Positions 21,845 through 30,770 of a stretch of DNA of 64,000 nt are shown here, one piece after another. The stretch is from Thereva unica (lineage: Eukaryota; Arthropoda; Insecta; Diptera; Therevidae), in assembly GCA_949987705.1 (NCBI GenBank), contig OX465281.1:167042516-167106515 (forward strand), read 5' to 3'. The translations under genes and the position numbers were made by a program. The first letter of the stretch is position 1; the number at the start of each line of letters is the position of its first letter. The notes below the pieces were generated by a model that did not search any database, was not told where the DNA came from, and was given only the letters and a program-made list of their open reading frames with translations.

Positions 21845-23351
21845 TTTTTTGGGAATTGGCAGTTTCAGTGTTCATAAGACCAAACATTCTGACGGTTGTC
21901 GACGTCGTTTTAATTTTCAAGCGTTGTAGAACGGCTTTTGTGATAAAGGTGGCTTGCGATCCGGGATCTATCAGAGCTCGCACACTCTGAAGTCCTTGTT
22001 TTGTTTTGATGAAAACGATGGCTGTAGCTAGTAATACTTGCCTTCTTTCATTAGTAAAATGTGTGAGTATATTGGGAGTTGCTACATCCGTGTGGTTGTT
22101 GGTGTCATGGATGGGAGGTGATGCTCGGATAGATCTGGAGTCATTACCTACGTGACTTTGATGATTTCCCGGTACATTTTGAGATTTACCTCCTGATAAA
22201 TGCAGTAATGTATGATGTTTTTGTTTACATACATTGCACCTGTTTTTGCTTAGGCACTTGCTTAAAGCATGGTATTTACCTAGACAGTTGAGGCAATATT
22301 TTTTAGCCTTGGCCACTTTTATTTTAGCTCTCACGTCTAACTTCAGGAATCGGGGACATGAGCGTAGCCCGTGATTTTCAGAGCATAGCTCACAGGCTGA
22401 ACTAGAATTGAAAAAATTCTGTATAAGATTTTTGGAGGTGTTATTAGGGCCGTCTGCGCGTTTTTCTTTGGCTTTATTTGACCCTATCGCTTCCAAAGTG
22501 CGGAAACGAGTTTCAAGAAATTTCTTGAATGATGGCCATGTCGGAACGTCGTAGCTGTCTCCAATGGATTCCTCCCAAGCTTTGTGTGTTTCTGGAGGCA
22601 GTTTCTGAACCAGGAGGTGAATAACGAGGGGATCCCAATTTGAAATATTTACTTTCAAATTTTCCAGTGACGCTAAAGCTTCGCTCGTGGTGTCAAGTAG
22701 ATTTTTAATGGCACTTGCTGATTCAGCGGTAATTTTTTGTTGTGACGTAAACGTGCGTAATAATGAAAAAACTAGCACTCGGGTATTTTCATACCGCTCG
22801 GTCAATGCCTTCCAGGCGGATGAGTAATTTGCATTGGTGATACTGAACTGTTTTATCACGTTAGCAGCGTCACCAGTGAGTGTTGTTTTGAGATAATGGA
22901 ACTTTTGCACGTTTTCCAGATCCGAATTTTGATGAATTACGGAAAGATATAAATCTCGGAAACTGATCCAATCGTTGTAGTTCCCTGAGAAGGTAGGTAA
23001 TGAGATTCTAGGCAAGCTGGTATGAGTTTTGCCAGATGTGGATGCCGATAATGTGGTATTAACGTCCTGGTTATGCCTGGACGTATTTGCAGGTTGCTCT
23101 AACCTCGATACGTGGTCAATGAGTTCGCCTTTGAACTCGTAATAAATCTGCTCTTGTGCAGAAAAAAGATCCTCAGTGAAGTACGGATGATTTGAGTTTT
23201 CGGGAGTTTGGCTGATTCGAAGATCATTAGCAGCGAATTGATGCCACAAATCATGCCACCCGTTTACGCGTGATACATAAAACCCGTGCGTTCTTTTCGG
23301 GATTGCCGCCTTTTTTATATTCATCATGAACTTGTGCATTTGCTCGATCAA
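21807..23351 (-). pseudogene. gag: gag and protease start (BEL-M)
   Basis: Gag of BEL/Pao type: RISLPTFSGNYNDWISFRDLY and FHYLKTTLTGDAANVI belong to the DUF1759-type capsid region; Cys/His knuckles follow (CELCSENHGLRSCPRF, CLNCLGKYHALSKC, CNVCKQKHHTLLH); then the retropepsin-like motif ALIDPGSQATFI. The first ATG is at 23337-23339; a TAG lies upstream, so the natural start is unclear and the N-terminus may be lost. Frame is lost near 21840. Confidence 0.85.
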
Positions 23352-23407
23352 ATCTTTCTAGAGCCTTGAACTAGAAGATAAAATCTGTATTGAGGTTTTA
23401 GCAATAA

Positions 23408-23883
23408 TACCATGTTTCCATCGCACTCGAAATCTTCCGATTTCGGCAAAAATGAGGATTTCGGGCGAAATCTCGTTTGAAATCTCATGTTTTAGCATAT
23501 AAAATGAAATCGCCTTTCGGAGGAGATTTCAATGAAATCTCGATCGAAATCTTGGTAATGACTATTCAGCCTATTCAGCAAGTGGGAAATTTTGGGGAAA
23601 TTTCTCAGCTGTAAAACATTTTGACAGTACGAATTTGTCATTTTTAAATTTTCTATCTTTAACGTTTAAAATGGAGCTTAAATGAATGTTTATATTTTTT
23701 CCTTATTTTACAGCCTATTCTTTCCCAATTCCTCAGTTTGGTTGATATAATTAGGTTTTTAAAATTTGTTGTGCAAGTTTGTTATGACAAGCGAAAACTG
23801 CCTGGTGCGATGGAAACACATTTGGATTTCGCCAAATCGTTTTATCAAAACCTGCGGATTTCGAGTGCGATGGAAACATGGTA
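23408..23883. mobile_element. MITE with 27-bp terminal inverted repeats, PIF/Harbinger-like
   Basis: Perfect inverted termini: 23408-23434 and 23857-23883 (outer sequence TACCATGTTTCCATCGC). Flanked by TAA on both sides (23405-23407 and 23884-23886), the target duplication typical of PIF/Harbinger elements. 476 bp, no coding frame, with several GAAATCTCG-like internal motifs in both orientations. It sits upstream of BEL-M gag. Confidence 0.8.
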
Positions 23884-23886
23884 TAA

Positions 23887-24508
23887 AGCAATTTCAAAGC
23901 CTAAGTATCGAACTTAGCATTCTGGAAAGACAGAATTGAGGTCTTTTCCCAGTAAAGCCCGAATTAAAGACAGTTTTGAAGTCTTTAATACAGCAGTAAC
24001 TTAATCACCAAAATTGATTTCAGCAGTTACTCTAACCAACCACAGAGGGACGAATTTGCGAAGAAACAAGGCAAAACAGTCCAGGAAGCCACAACCAGGG
24101 CAGCAAGCATCAACCAGGCAGCAAACAGCAAGCAAATCCCAAGCGATTCTCAAGAAACGAAACCAGAGTGCAGCAACACAAAGGTTATTCCTGGCTGTTC
24201 TAATTGCAGAACACATCAGGCGAAACATCGATCGTCATCTGACAGATAGGTGGCGTTATCAATTAAACTATCAGAGCAAGCAATATTTTGGTAATTCTTA
24301 TTTACAAACAAATAAAGAATAATTTACGAATTTTCAAGTACTAAATCACGAATTAATAACGAATTTAAGATTGAATTGAAATATTTTGGCAATTTGTTGA
24401 ATTTTTATTGAATTTATATTTAAGAAAATCTAATAATTAATTGCGAATAAATAGTAATTTGGTTATTGGAAAAAGTTATCTTTTTATTGAATCGCACCCT
24501 TCCGGCAC
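23887..24508. other. unassigned, between BEL-M/MITE and GypE
   Basis: No supported gene. Contains two related stretches (GGTCTTTT / AAGTCTTTA near 23940-23985) and a low-complexity CAG/CAA-rich open frame (24014-24322) with no recognizable domain. Could be the decayed 5' end of BEL-M plus the LTR or leader of GypE. No PBS found. Confidence 0.4.
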
Positions 24509-25600
24509 CTTTTTATTGAGTCAGAAATTAAACTGCTAATTCTGATCAGCGGCATCGATGGAATCGCGTATATGGACACTGGAGCAAAAGTAAGCGTTGC
24601 CGGCACGTCGCTTGTTAAACATTTTAAAAAGGAAGGAATTGAATTTAACAAGGTCATCGCAGATATCACTTTAGCAAATGGTCACACAAGCCAACAAGAA
24701 GACTCCACAACAAAAGTGAATATTATTCTAGGCAACCGACAAAAGTGCATCCAATTTGTAGTGTTACCAGATGCGGAAGATAATATAACTCTTTTGGGCA
24801 TCGATTTTATGGAGCAATCAGGTATAATACTCAACCTGGGACAAAGAACATGGCATTTTTTGGATCAACCAAATAAAATTTTTGATTATTACCACGAAAA
24901 TGAATTTAAACAAAATCATTTAAATCTAATTGAGGTTCCATTATCAAAAAGTAAATTAGCGTTTAAAGGAAAAAAGTCTGAAAAGAAAAAGACCCATCAA
25001 AGCACAAACAGCAAAAGGGAAAATGACAACGAATATTCACCAAATGCAATAGATGAGATCTTTAGCGACTCAGTAAGAACAGTTTCACCTTCAAAAACAC
25101 AAAGCAATCTATTTTCCAATTTAAAAAGGGCTAAGCGTCATAATGTTCCTATTTTGTGCATACAACTGACTCTAAGAGATGATGAAGCACAAGATATCTC
25201 GGCAGATGAACGGACACAACTACAATCGATTTTATCCGAATATTCTGATCTTTTTCAAGACCAAGGTAAAGCAACTCCCTTTGCCGTTCATCGAATTAAT
25301 ACGGGTTCTCACCTACCAATCACTGCAGCGCCGTATCGTTTATCACCTGCTCGCCAAAAGCAATTAAAAACGGAAATAGATGAAATGCTAGGTAAAGATA
25401 TCATAGAAAGCTGTGAGTCACCATGGGCTGCACCGGTTGTTATGGTCCCCAAGAAGGATGGAGGAATTCGAGTTTGCATAGATTACAGGCAATTGAACGC
25501 CATCACAGTTCCCGATTCATATCCGCTGCCTAGGATGGACGATTTACTTCATGCCGCTAAGAAAACAAAGTTCATGTCTACACTAGACCTACAATCAGGT
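24509..25600 (+). pseudogene. pol: pol fragment of a distinct gypsy (GypE): protease and RT start
   Basis: Frame open from about 24500. Protease: YMDTGAKVSVAG with the later LGIDFMEQSG; a lysine/serine-rich linker; then RT from YRLSPARQKQLKTEI through KDGGIRVCIDYRQLNAI to STLDLQSG, where a LINE poly-T starts. No gag upstream and no catalytic YxDD, so it is a fragment. RT is gypsy-type but clearly different from families A, B and C. Confidence 0.85.
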
Positions 25601-25823
25601 TTTTTTTTTATGTGAAAGACTAGAGTCACAGGAAATGCCCTTTATACTGTGTCGACAACCTATTTTCTTCATATAGAGTGCAATGTCGAACAGCAGCTCT
25701 AGTCGGGGAAGAAAGGAACTGTCACAAACCTACCCGCGATATTTTTAGTCCACCTACTTCCAACCATTGCTGTCGCGACTTTGACATCGGGGCATCGAGA
25801 AACAACTCGCTGGAGTGTTATGC
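25600..25823 (-). mobile_element. probable LINE 3' end (poly-A and 3' UTR)
   Basis: On the plus strand a T-run (25600-25609) followed by ATGTGAAAGAC, similar in layout to the LINE end at 12537 (T-run, ATGTGACAG). It interrupts GypE RT directly after DLQSG. About 215 bp, with no coding frame I recognize, cut on the right by the GypA-2 LTR. Confidence 0.5.
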
Positions 25824-26670
25824 TGTAATGAGCTGGCCTATTTCTTTAGCTCATTCCCTTTCGTTACCCTTTTTCTGTGCTGAAAGAAAAGCATCGTACA
25901 ACTGCAAGTGCCATTCCTAGAATGCGCACAATTTCCAAGTTCGCCAGCAGTTCCACAGGAAAGACAGTCTGGAAACTCAATACGAGTTTCCGCCAAATTC
26001 AATAAATCAAAATAACAGGAAAGACTGTCGGGAAACTCAATACGAGTTTCCGCCAAAAACCTATCCACGAGCAATGCACAAACATTCCAAAGTGCAACCT
26101 TTGGCCGTGATCAATAAATGATGACCCGGCCAATTCCTCCAATGTGCCATGAATGCTTCGTGCACATTTTCTATTCCCCCCAATTTCTCGATCGCATAGG
26201 TGATCGACGCTTCCCCTCTTTTCATGGGAACTGTCGCATTTACGCGTGTGGCATGAGCTTTTTCCCATAACAGGGGAAAGCTCTACTTATAATTTGGATC
26301 GACCAGAAAATCTTCCGGTCAACCCCCAAACCAAAATATTGAAATTGGTGGGGTAATAAAATATGAAGAACCGGAGGTCTGCTGTTTTAGGGAGGACCAT
26401 AGAAAAGGCAGTTGGGACCCAACGGCGAAGGCTGCAAAGACTAGTAGCTAAAGAAGATAAAAGAACTAAAAGATAAAATAAGATATAATATATATTATAA
26501 ATTAAATATAATAAAAGTAAAGTGGTTTAGTTTGCTAAAGTTAACAAAGTGAAAAGTGGTTTTAATTTGTACTATCAAAAGATATGATAATAGGGGTTGG
26601 TGACCTACGCCAATAGTGGCTAGTACGCCCAATCCCCTGTAGCGGTCAAGCAACAAAGGACGGCGCTACA
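25824..26670 (+). repeat. 5' LTR of GypA-2
   Basis: 847 bp, TGTAATGAG...GGCGCTACA, with TGTA/TACA ends. Shares its sequence with 42106-42866 (offset 16282 at the start). Holds a duplicated 60-bp unit with a palindromic core (25971-25991 and 26031-26051). Confidence 0.92.
25971..26051 (+). repeat. duplicated hairpin in the GypA LTR
   Basis: GGAAACTC-AATAC-GAGTTTCC, a perfect 8-bp inverted repeat with 5-nt loop, occurs at 25971-25991 and again at 26031-26051, exactly 60 bp apart in a tandem duplication. The other LTR has them at 42253 and 42313. Confidence 0.9.
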
Positions 26671-26676
26671 AAATAT

Positions 26677-26694
26677 TGGCGCAGCCGGTAGGAT
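26677..26694 (+). other. primer-binding site, GypA-2
   Basis: TGGCGCAGCCGGTAGGAT, six bases after the LTR; matches the tRNA-Ser-type PBS of 17.6/297-like gypsy elements. Complementarity to tRNA seems to extend further (TCGAACC), but this is a PBS, not a tRNA gene. Confidence 0.85.
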
Positions 26695-26731
26695 TCGAAC
26701 CTACGCTCCCAGAGGGAATCTGATTTCGAAT

Positions 26732-26896
26732 CCTGTACAGCAACGAATGGCAGGTGATAATATACTATGACCTAATTAACTTTAAGTACGAGTTAGGGAA
26801 ACTAACGGGATATGAAAATAAGATTCAAATATTATGTAACCAACACTCTCACGAGAGTGTTACCCTTTTATGCGCCGCGATAACCCAACAATTTTC
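26732..26896 (+). pseudogene. env: env fragment in the 5' region of GypA-2
   Basis: Matches env positions 924-1088 of GypA-1 base for base as far as I can see. It follows the leader at 26731 and ends at a 3-bp microhomology (TTC) where inverted pol begins. A breakpoint fragment without function. Confidence 0.88.
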
Positions 26897-27612
26897 CTTT
26901 TCTGGTACTATCCGACTAAGAGCATCGGCGTTAGCGTTCAGCTTTCCCGCTCGGTATTTGAAAGTAGGCGAATACTCCTCGAGTCTTATCCTCCATCGCA
27001 TGAGTCTACTAGAACAATTTTTCAGATTCATTAGCCACTCTAACGGCTTATGATCCGTTACAACAGTGAACTCGCGGCCGTACACATATGGACGGAACTG
27101 TTCAACAGCATACAAGACCGCTAAGAGTTCCTTTTCGATGGTGGAATACCTCGATTCAGCCGGGTTTAGAGTACGACTCGCGTAGCATATAGGTCGGTCT
27201 CGTCCTAACTCGCCCTGCGATAGGATTGCTCCTAGCGCGAATTCACTAGCGTCAGTGGTCACTAGAAAGGGTTTATCAAACTCCGGATAGGACAGAACAG
27301 GTGCAGTAATCAGTTTCTGTTTTAGGGTCTTGAATGCTTCATCACAAAATGGATCCCATAAGAATGGTTGATCCTTTTTTAATAGTTTTGTGAGAGGTCT
27401 TGCTATTTTTGAGAACTCGGGTATAAATCGACGATAATAACCTACAAATCCCAAGAAGGCTTTTATATCTTTTGGTTTTTTGGGAGTGGGGTAGGTTTTG
27501 ACAGCTTTGATTTTTTCAGGATCTGGGTGCACACCCTTTGAACTAACGACGTGACCAAGATAAGTAACCTCCTTTCTTAAGAAGTGACATTTGTCCGGCT
27601 GCAATTTTAGGT
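26897..27612 (-). pseudogene. pol: inverted pol: end of RT and RNase H (GypA-2)
   Basis: Minus-strand frame ending in the breakpoint near 26897. Encodes the RT thumb ([17 protein letters not shown]), RNase H (TTDASEFALGAILSQ, STIEKELLAV, TDHKPLEWL) up to NADALSRIVPEKE. It has the CGA codon (GRDRPICYA) that is a stop in the direct copy. A 1-nt deletion near 27612 separates it from the rest of RT. Confidence 0.88.
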
Positions 27613-29158
27613 ATTTTGTCTCAGCCTAATCAGTACTTCTTCAAGCTTTTTGTTATGATCCCGTAGATTATAGCCATAGACAACGATGTCGTCTAGATAG
27701 ACGAAACAGCGTATCCCTTGAAGACCAGTCAGCACGGTATTCATAAGCCGTTGGAAAGTGGCCGGGCGGTTTTAAGGCCAAAGGGCATTCGATTATAATG
27801 ATAATGCCCGAAAGCCGTGCTGAAAGCTGTCTTCTCCTTGTCTACCTCATTCATTGGTATCTGGTGAAATCCATTGGATAGATCTAAAGTAGTGAAATAC
27901 TTGGACCTACCCAACTGATCTAAGATATCTGAGATATTTGGCAGGGGATATGCGTCTCCAATCGTTATCTCGTTTAATTTCCTGAAATCGACCACTACTC
28001 TCCATTTTTTATTGCCGTTAGCGTCCGGCTTTTTGGGGGCTAGGAGTAGAGGTGAATTCCAGGGGCTATTACTTGGGCTAATTATCCCATCATCCAACAT
28101 CTTTCTTATCTGTCGGTTAATCTCGTTGCGTTGGGATTCAGGTAGCCGGTATGGCTTTGTGTAAATGGGTGGTTTGTCCACCAAAGTAGTTATGGTATGG
28201 CTTAGGGCATCGGTAAATGTTAACCGATCGCCCTCTAAATGGAAGAGGTCATTATATCTCCTACAAATATCTAATACCTGTTCTTTCTCTTCTTTATTGC
28301 AGTGGCCCAGATCGAGGAGGCTTTCTAATTTCTTTAATCTCCCTTGGGGCGGATCTTTAGTGTAATCGGGATGCACTACATAGTATTGGTCAAGACTTGA
28401 CCAAGTGGGCGTAACATCTGCTGCCGTGATATTAACGTCTTTCTCACTTATATTCATCACAGCTACTTTCGCGTAACCTGCTTTAGGGCGTGTTATACAG
28501 TCCCCAAGATAAATTCCAGGCTTGATGAGCTTTTTATCGCAAACCCGTATCGCATTTCCCTCAGCGGGAACTTCTATTATCACTTCTGATCTCGCCGGAA
28601 CAATGAGCTTTGTTTGAACTTTTTCAATGAACTTTCCAGCATTGTCGCAGGTCGAGCTTTCTAAATTATCTCGAACTTTGTTTACATTTTCCGTTGGCAC
28701 TTGAACATGTGTCTCTGTCGGTGCTTCCTCCATCGTCGTAATTAAATCTGTGTCCCCGTAAGCTGTGTTCCCGTATTTATTAAATAATACCAACCCTGTG
28801 GCTGGGTATTTATTTATTTGTTTATTTTCCACGCAGTGGTTAATTTTCCTTCTGGTGGGCTTATTTGTTATACCTTTTGATAGGTTTTCTCCTTGGGTTA
28901 GTTTACCTCCGTGGAGCTGGTTTTTTTCACCGTTTCCGACGCTGTTCTCTTCAGCTGGCCCGGAGTACGTTTCATTTATTTTATTAAATTTTTTATTTTT
29001 ACTATTATTATTATTATTTTCGCCTCCGGCGCTGTTTTCTTCAGCTGGCCCGGAGTACGTTTCATTTATTTTATTAAATTTTTTATTTTTACTATTATTA
29101 TTATTTTCGCCTCCGGCGCTGTTTTCTTCAGCTGGCCCCGGAGTACGTTTCATTTATT
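27613..29158 (-). pseudogene. pol: inverted pol: linker and reverse transcriptase (GypA-2)
   Basis: Linker with 29-residue repeats (see 28941-29358), a region typical of 17.6-like gypsy pol (LIVPARSEVIIEVPAEG), then RT (YRLPESQRNEI, KKWRVVVDFRKLNEITIGDAYPLP cut into motifs, TTLDLSNGFHQIP). Two 1-nt deletions, near 27765 and 27612, disrupt RT around its catalytic box. Open frame 29153-27741. Confidence 0.87.
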
Positions 29159-29358
29159 TTATTAAATTTTTTATTTTTACTATTATTATTATTTTCGCCT
29201 CCGGCGCTGTTTTCTTCAGCTGGCCCGGAGTACGTTTCATTTATTTTATTAAATTTTTTATTTTTACTATTATTATTATTTTCGCCTTCGGCGCTGTTTT
29301 CTTCAGCTGGCCCGGAGTACGTTTCATTTATTTTATTAAATTTTTTATTTTTAATATA
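28941..29358 (-). repeat. coding minisatellite in GypA pol, about five 87-nt units
   Basis: Units start (plus strand, GCTGTT) at 28941, 29031, 29118, 29206 and 29293: spacings 90, 87, 88, 87. Each unit encodes about 29 residues rich in Asn, Lys and Glu, with SGPAEENSAGG. The 90 spacing adds one codon; the 88 spacing carries an extra C and breaks the pol frame. Located between protease and RT. Confidence 0.92.
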
Positions 29359-29860
29359 ATTTTTGTCTGCCGCGGCATGGGCGTTTATTATTTTTATGGG
29401 GGCTTTTGAGAGGCTTTCATTACATTTTGTCGTGAAGGGAATTAATTTACGCGCGCAGTCGTCGGTTAGTGGTTTTTCCATAACACGTCGTGAGTATAGT
29501 ATATCGCAGCCATACCTATCCAGGAAATCATTTCCTAACAACCCATCGCATGATAGAATGCTATCATCCTTTATTATGTGAAAGGGGTGAGAGAGTTCTA
29601 TTCTGTAGCTGTTATTGCCTATGTCTACCCTTCCGTGTGTTAAGCTGAGATGATGATGCTGTCGTTAGTAAAGGTGGTGATCAAGCACCTTTGGCTTACA
29701 TCGACCGGAGTTTCTTCGGAAGTAGAGGCAAGCTTATGCAGACTTATTTCAGACCCCGTGTCGATGAGGAAGGTAGTTTTATTTTTTTTGAGATGGAAAA
29801 AGGGAGTTTAGCTGTGACACCTCGTTTCGTGACGGTTATTGGAGCTTCCACAATGACTTT
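29128..29860 (-). pseudogene. pol: inverted pol: protease region (GypA-2)
   Basis: Retropepsin: LIDTGSEISL with active Asp near 29757, and distally LLGNDFLDRYG (29541 on). The -1 frame entered from gag at the GGGAAAC site runs to 29744 and is lost at an A-run near 29785, just before the active site; the distal part continues into the repeats. Protease cannot be made from this copy. Confidence 0.8.
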
Positions 29861-30770
29861 TAGTCGCGCGGGTGTACTTCGGCTTGCGTTTCGAATTGGC
29901 GGGTTGGAGCGCCGGTCGTTTCTTCCCGCAGGTCTTCGTTTCCCGAATCGAACTCGTCTTGGTTCAGGAGTCTTACGCACCGAAAAGTAGGTCTGTCTTC
30001 TTCATGATTCCTAGGAGGTTGGCGCTCGGCTTGGCGCCTATTTTGTCGTGGAGCCCAAGAGTTGTACCTACTGCTGTTGTCTCGAGATGACTGTCTCATG
30101 TTCCTCATGTTGGTTGGTGGCAGTTCTCGATTTCTGTCGGTTTGTCGTGTTCGGCACTCGCTGACGTCGTGGTTGGGCCGGTTGCAATATGAGCAGAATA
30201 TTCGGCGTACTTCCCTTTTAACAGGCGCGGTACTGAAGCTTGGGATCGCTCTGTTGCGGTAGCAAGTATCTTTGGTATGTCCTTTTTTCTGGCATACCTC
30301 ACATTGCGAAACTTGTTTTCCTACTCTTTCTGCTTGGGAAGAGCCCAGGTTTTTTTCGTCCATAAATGACGCTTGCTCCAATATGTATTGGGTTAAGGGG
30401 CCAAAGTCATGGGAGTCCTTTGCTTGGACCAGAGTCTGCAAGCATTCATTTCTGAACCCTCTACCGTAAGCGATTATGGCTTTGCGTCCGTTTTCCCCTA
30501 TCAGCAGGCGCCTTGCCTGTTGGTCATCCATGGCTACCTGTGTAGCCTTATTTAATTCCCCTAATAATCGTTTAACTCTCTGGGTGTAGTCGGCGACAGT
30601 CTCTTTTGTGCCTTATCTTACCTTCGAGAGTTCGTCCGTTATAGCAGATCTAGAGCGGGTGTATTGTCTTAATAATGTGGCTCTCAGCTCGTCCCAGGAA
30701 TCGATATCCTCGTACTCAATCAAGTCGTACACGGGACCTTTAACCCTTGTTTTCAATACGTTGAAGAAAA
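29860..30770 (-). pseudogene. gag: inverted gag (GypA-2)
   Basis: Gag of the env-carrying family, truncated at its N-terminal side by the breakpoint near 30770. Capsid-type segment (SWDELRATLLRQYTRS, VADYTQRVKRLLGEL), then two zinc knuckles (CEVCQKKGHTKDTC and CSYCNRPNHDVSEC), an Arg/Asn-rich tail, stop at 29860-29862. A TAA at 30613-30615 interrupts it; the part below is open from 30531. The -1 signal lies at 29899-29944. Confidence 0.88.
29899..29944 (-). promoter_or_regulatory. candidate -1 frameshift signal, gag/pol of GypA
   Basis: GGGAAAC (minus, 29944-29938) in zero-frame phase G-GGA-AAC within gag; the -1 frame downstream is the pol frame (start of ORF 29980-29744). An 8-nt spacer is followed by a short possible stem GCGGG/CCCGC (29929-29925 with 29903-29899) with a 21-nt loop. 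The heptamer is convincing; the stem is weak. Confidence 0.6.

Larger units (their letters stand above)
10037..23407 (-). mobile_element. BEL-M: BEL/Pao element with glycoprotein env
   Basis: Minus-strand BEL/Pao element. Order: gag-protease (23351-21807), RT (21844-20396), RNase H and integrase zinc region (20395-19130), integrase core (19146-18190), env (18063-16230 plus tail 10447-10302), then the 3' LTR start at 10077. It is split by GypB-3 with a GTAT duplication (10448-10451 and 16230-16233). The 5' LTR and PBS are not found; the 5' side ends near the MITE. Pol carries one nonsense codon and two frameshifts. Confidence 0.85.

Noticed and set aside
23394..23893. Longer target duplication AGCAAT around the MITE
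   Set aside because: AGCAAT is present on both sides but not at equal distance from the inverted ends; TAA directly abuts both ends and fits better.
24014..24322. 102-codon plus-strand frame rich in Gln/Lys/Ser
   Set aside because: Low-complexity composition, no domain, no homolog in the window; not called as a gene.
26677..26720. tRNA-like sequence (GGATTCGAACC)
   Set aside because: Only complementary to the 3' part of a tRNA-Ser and placed right after the LTR; it is a primer-binding site, not a tRNA gene.
28765..29409. Open frame of 214 codons on the plus strand, rich in Phe/Leu/Ile
   Set aside because: Antisense reading of the Asn/Lys-rich pol repeats; the hydrophobic look comes from the reverse complement of AAT/AAA codons.
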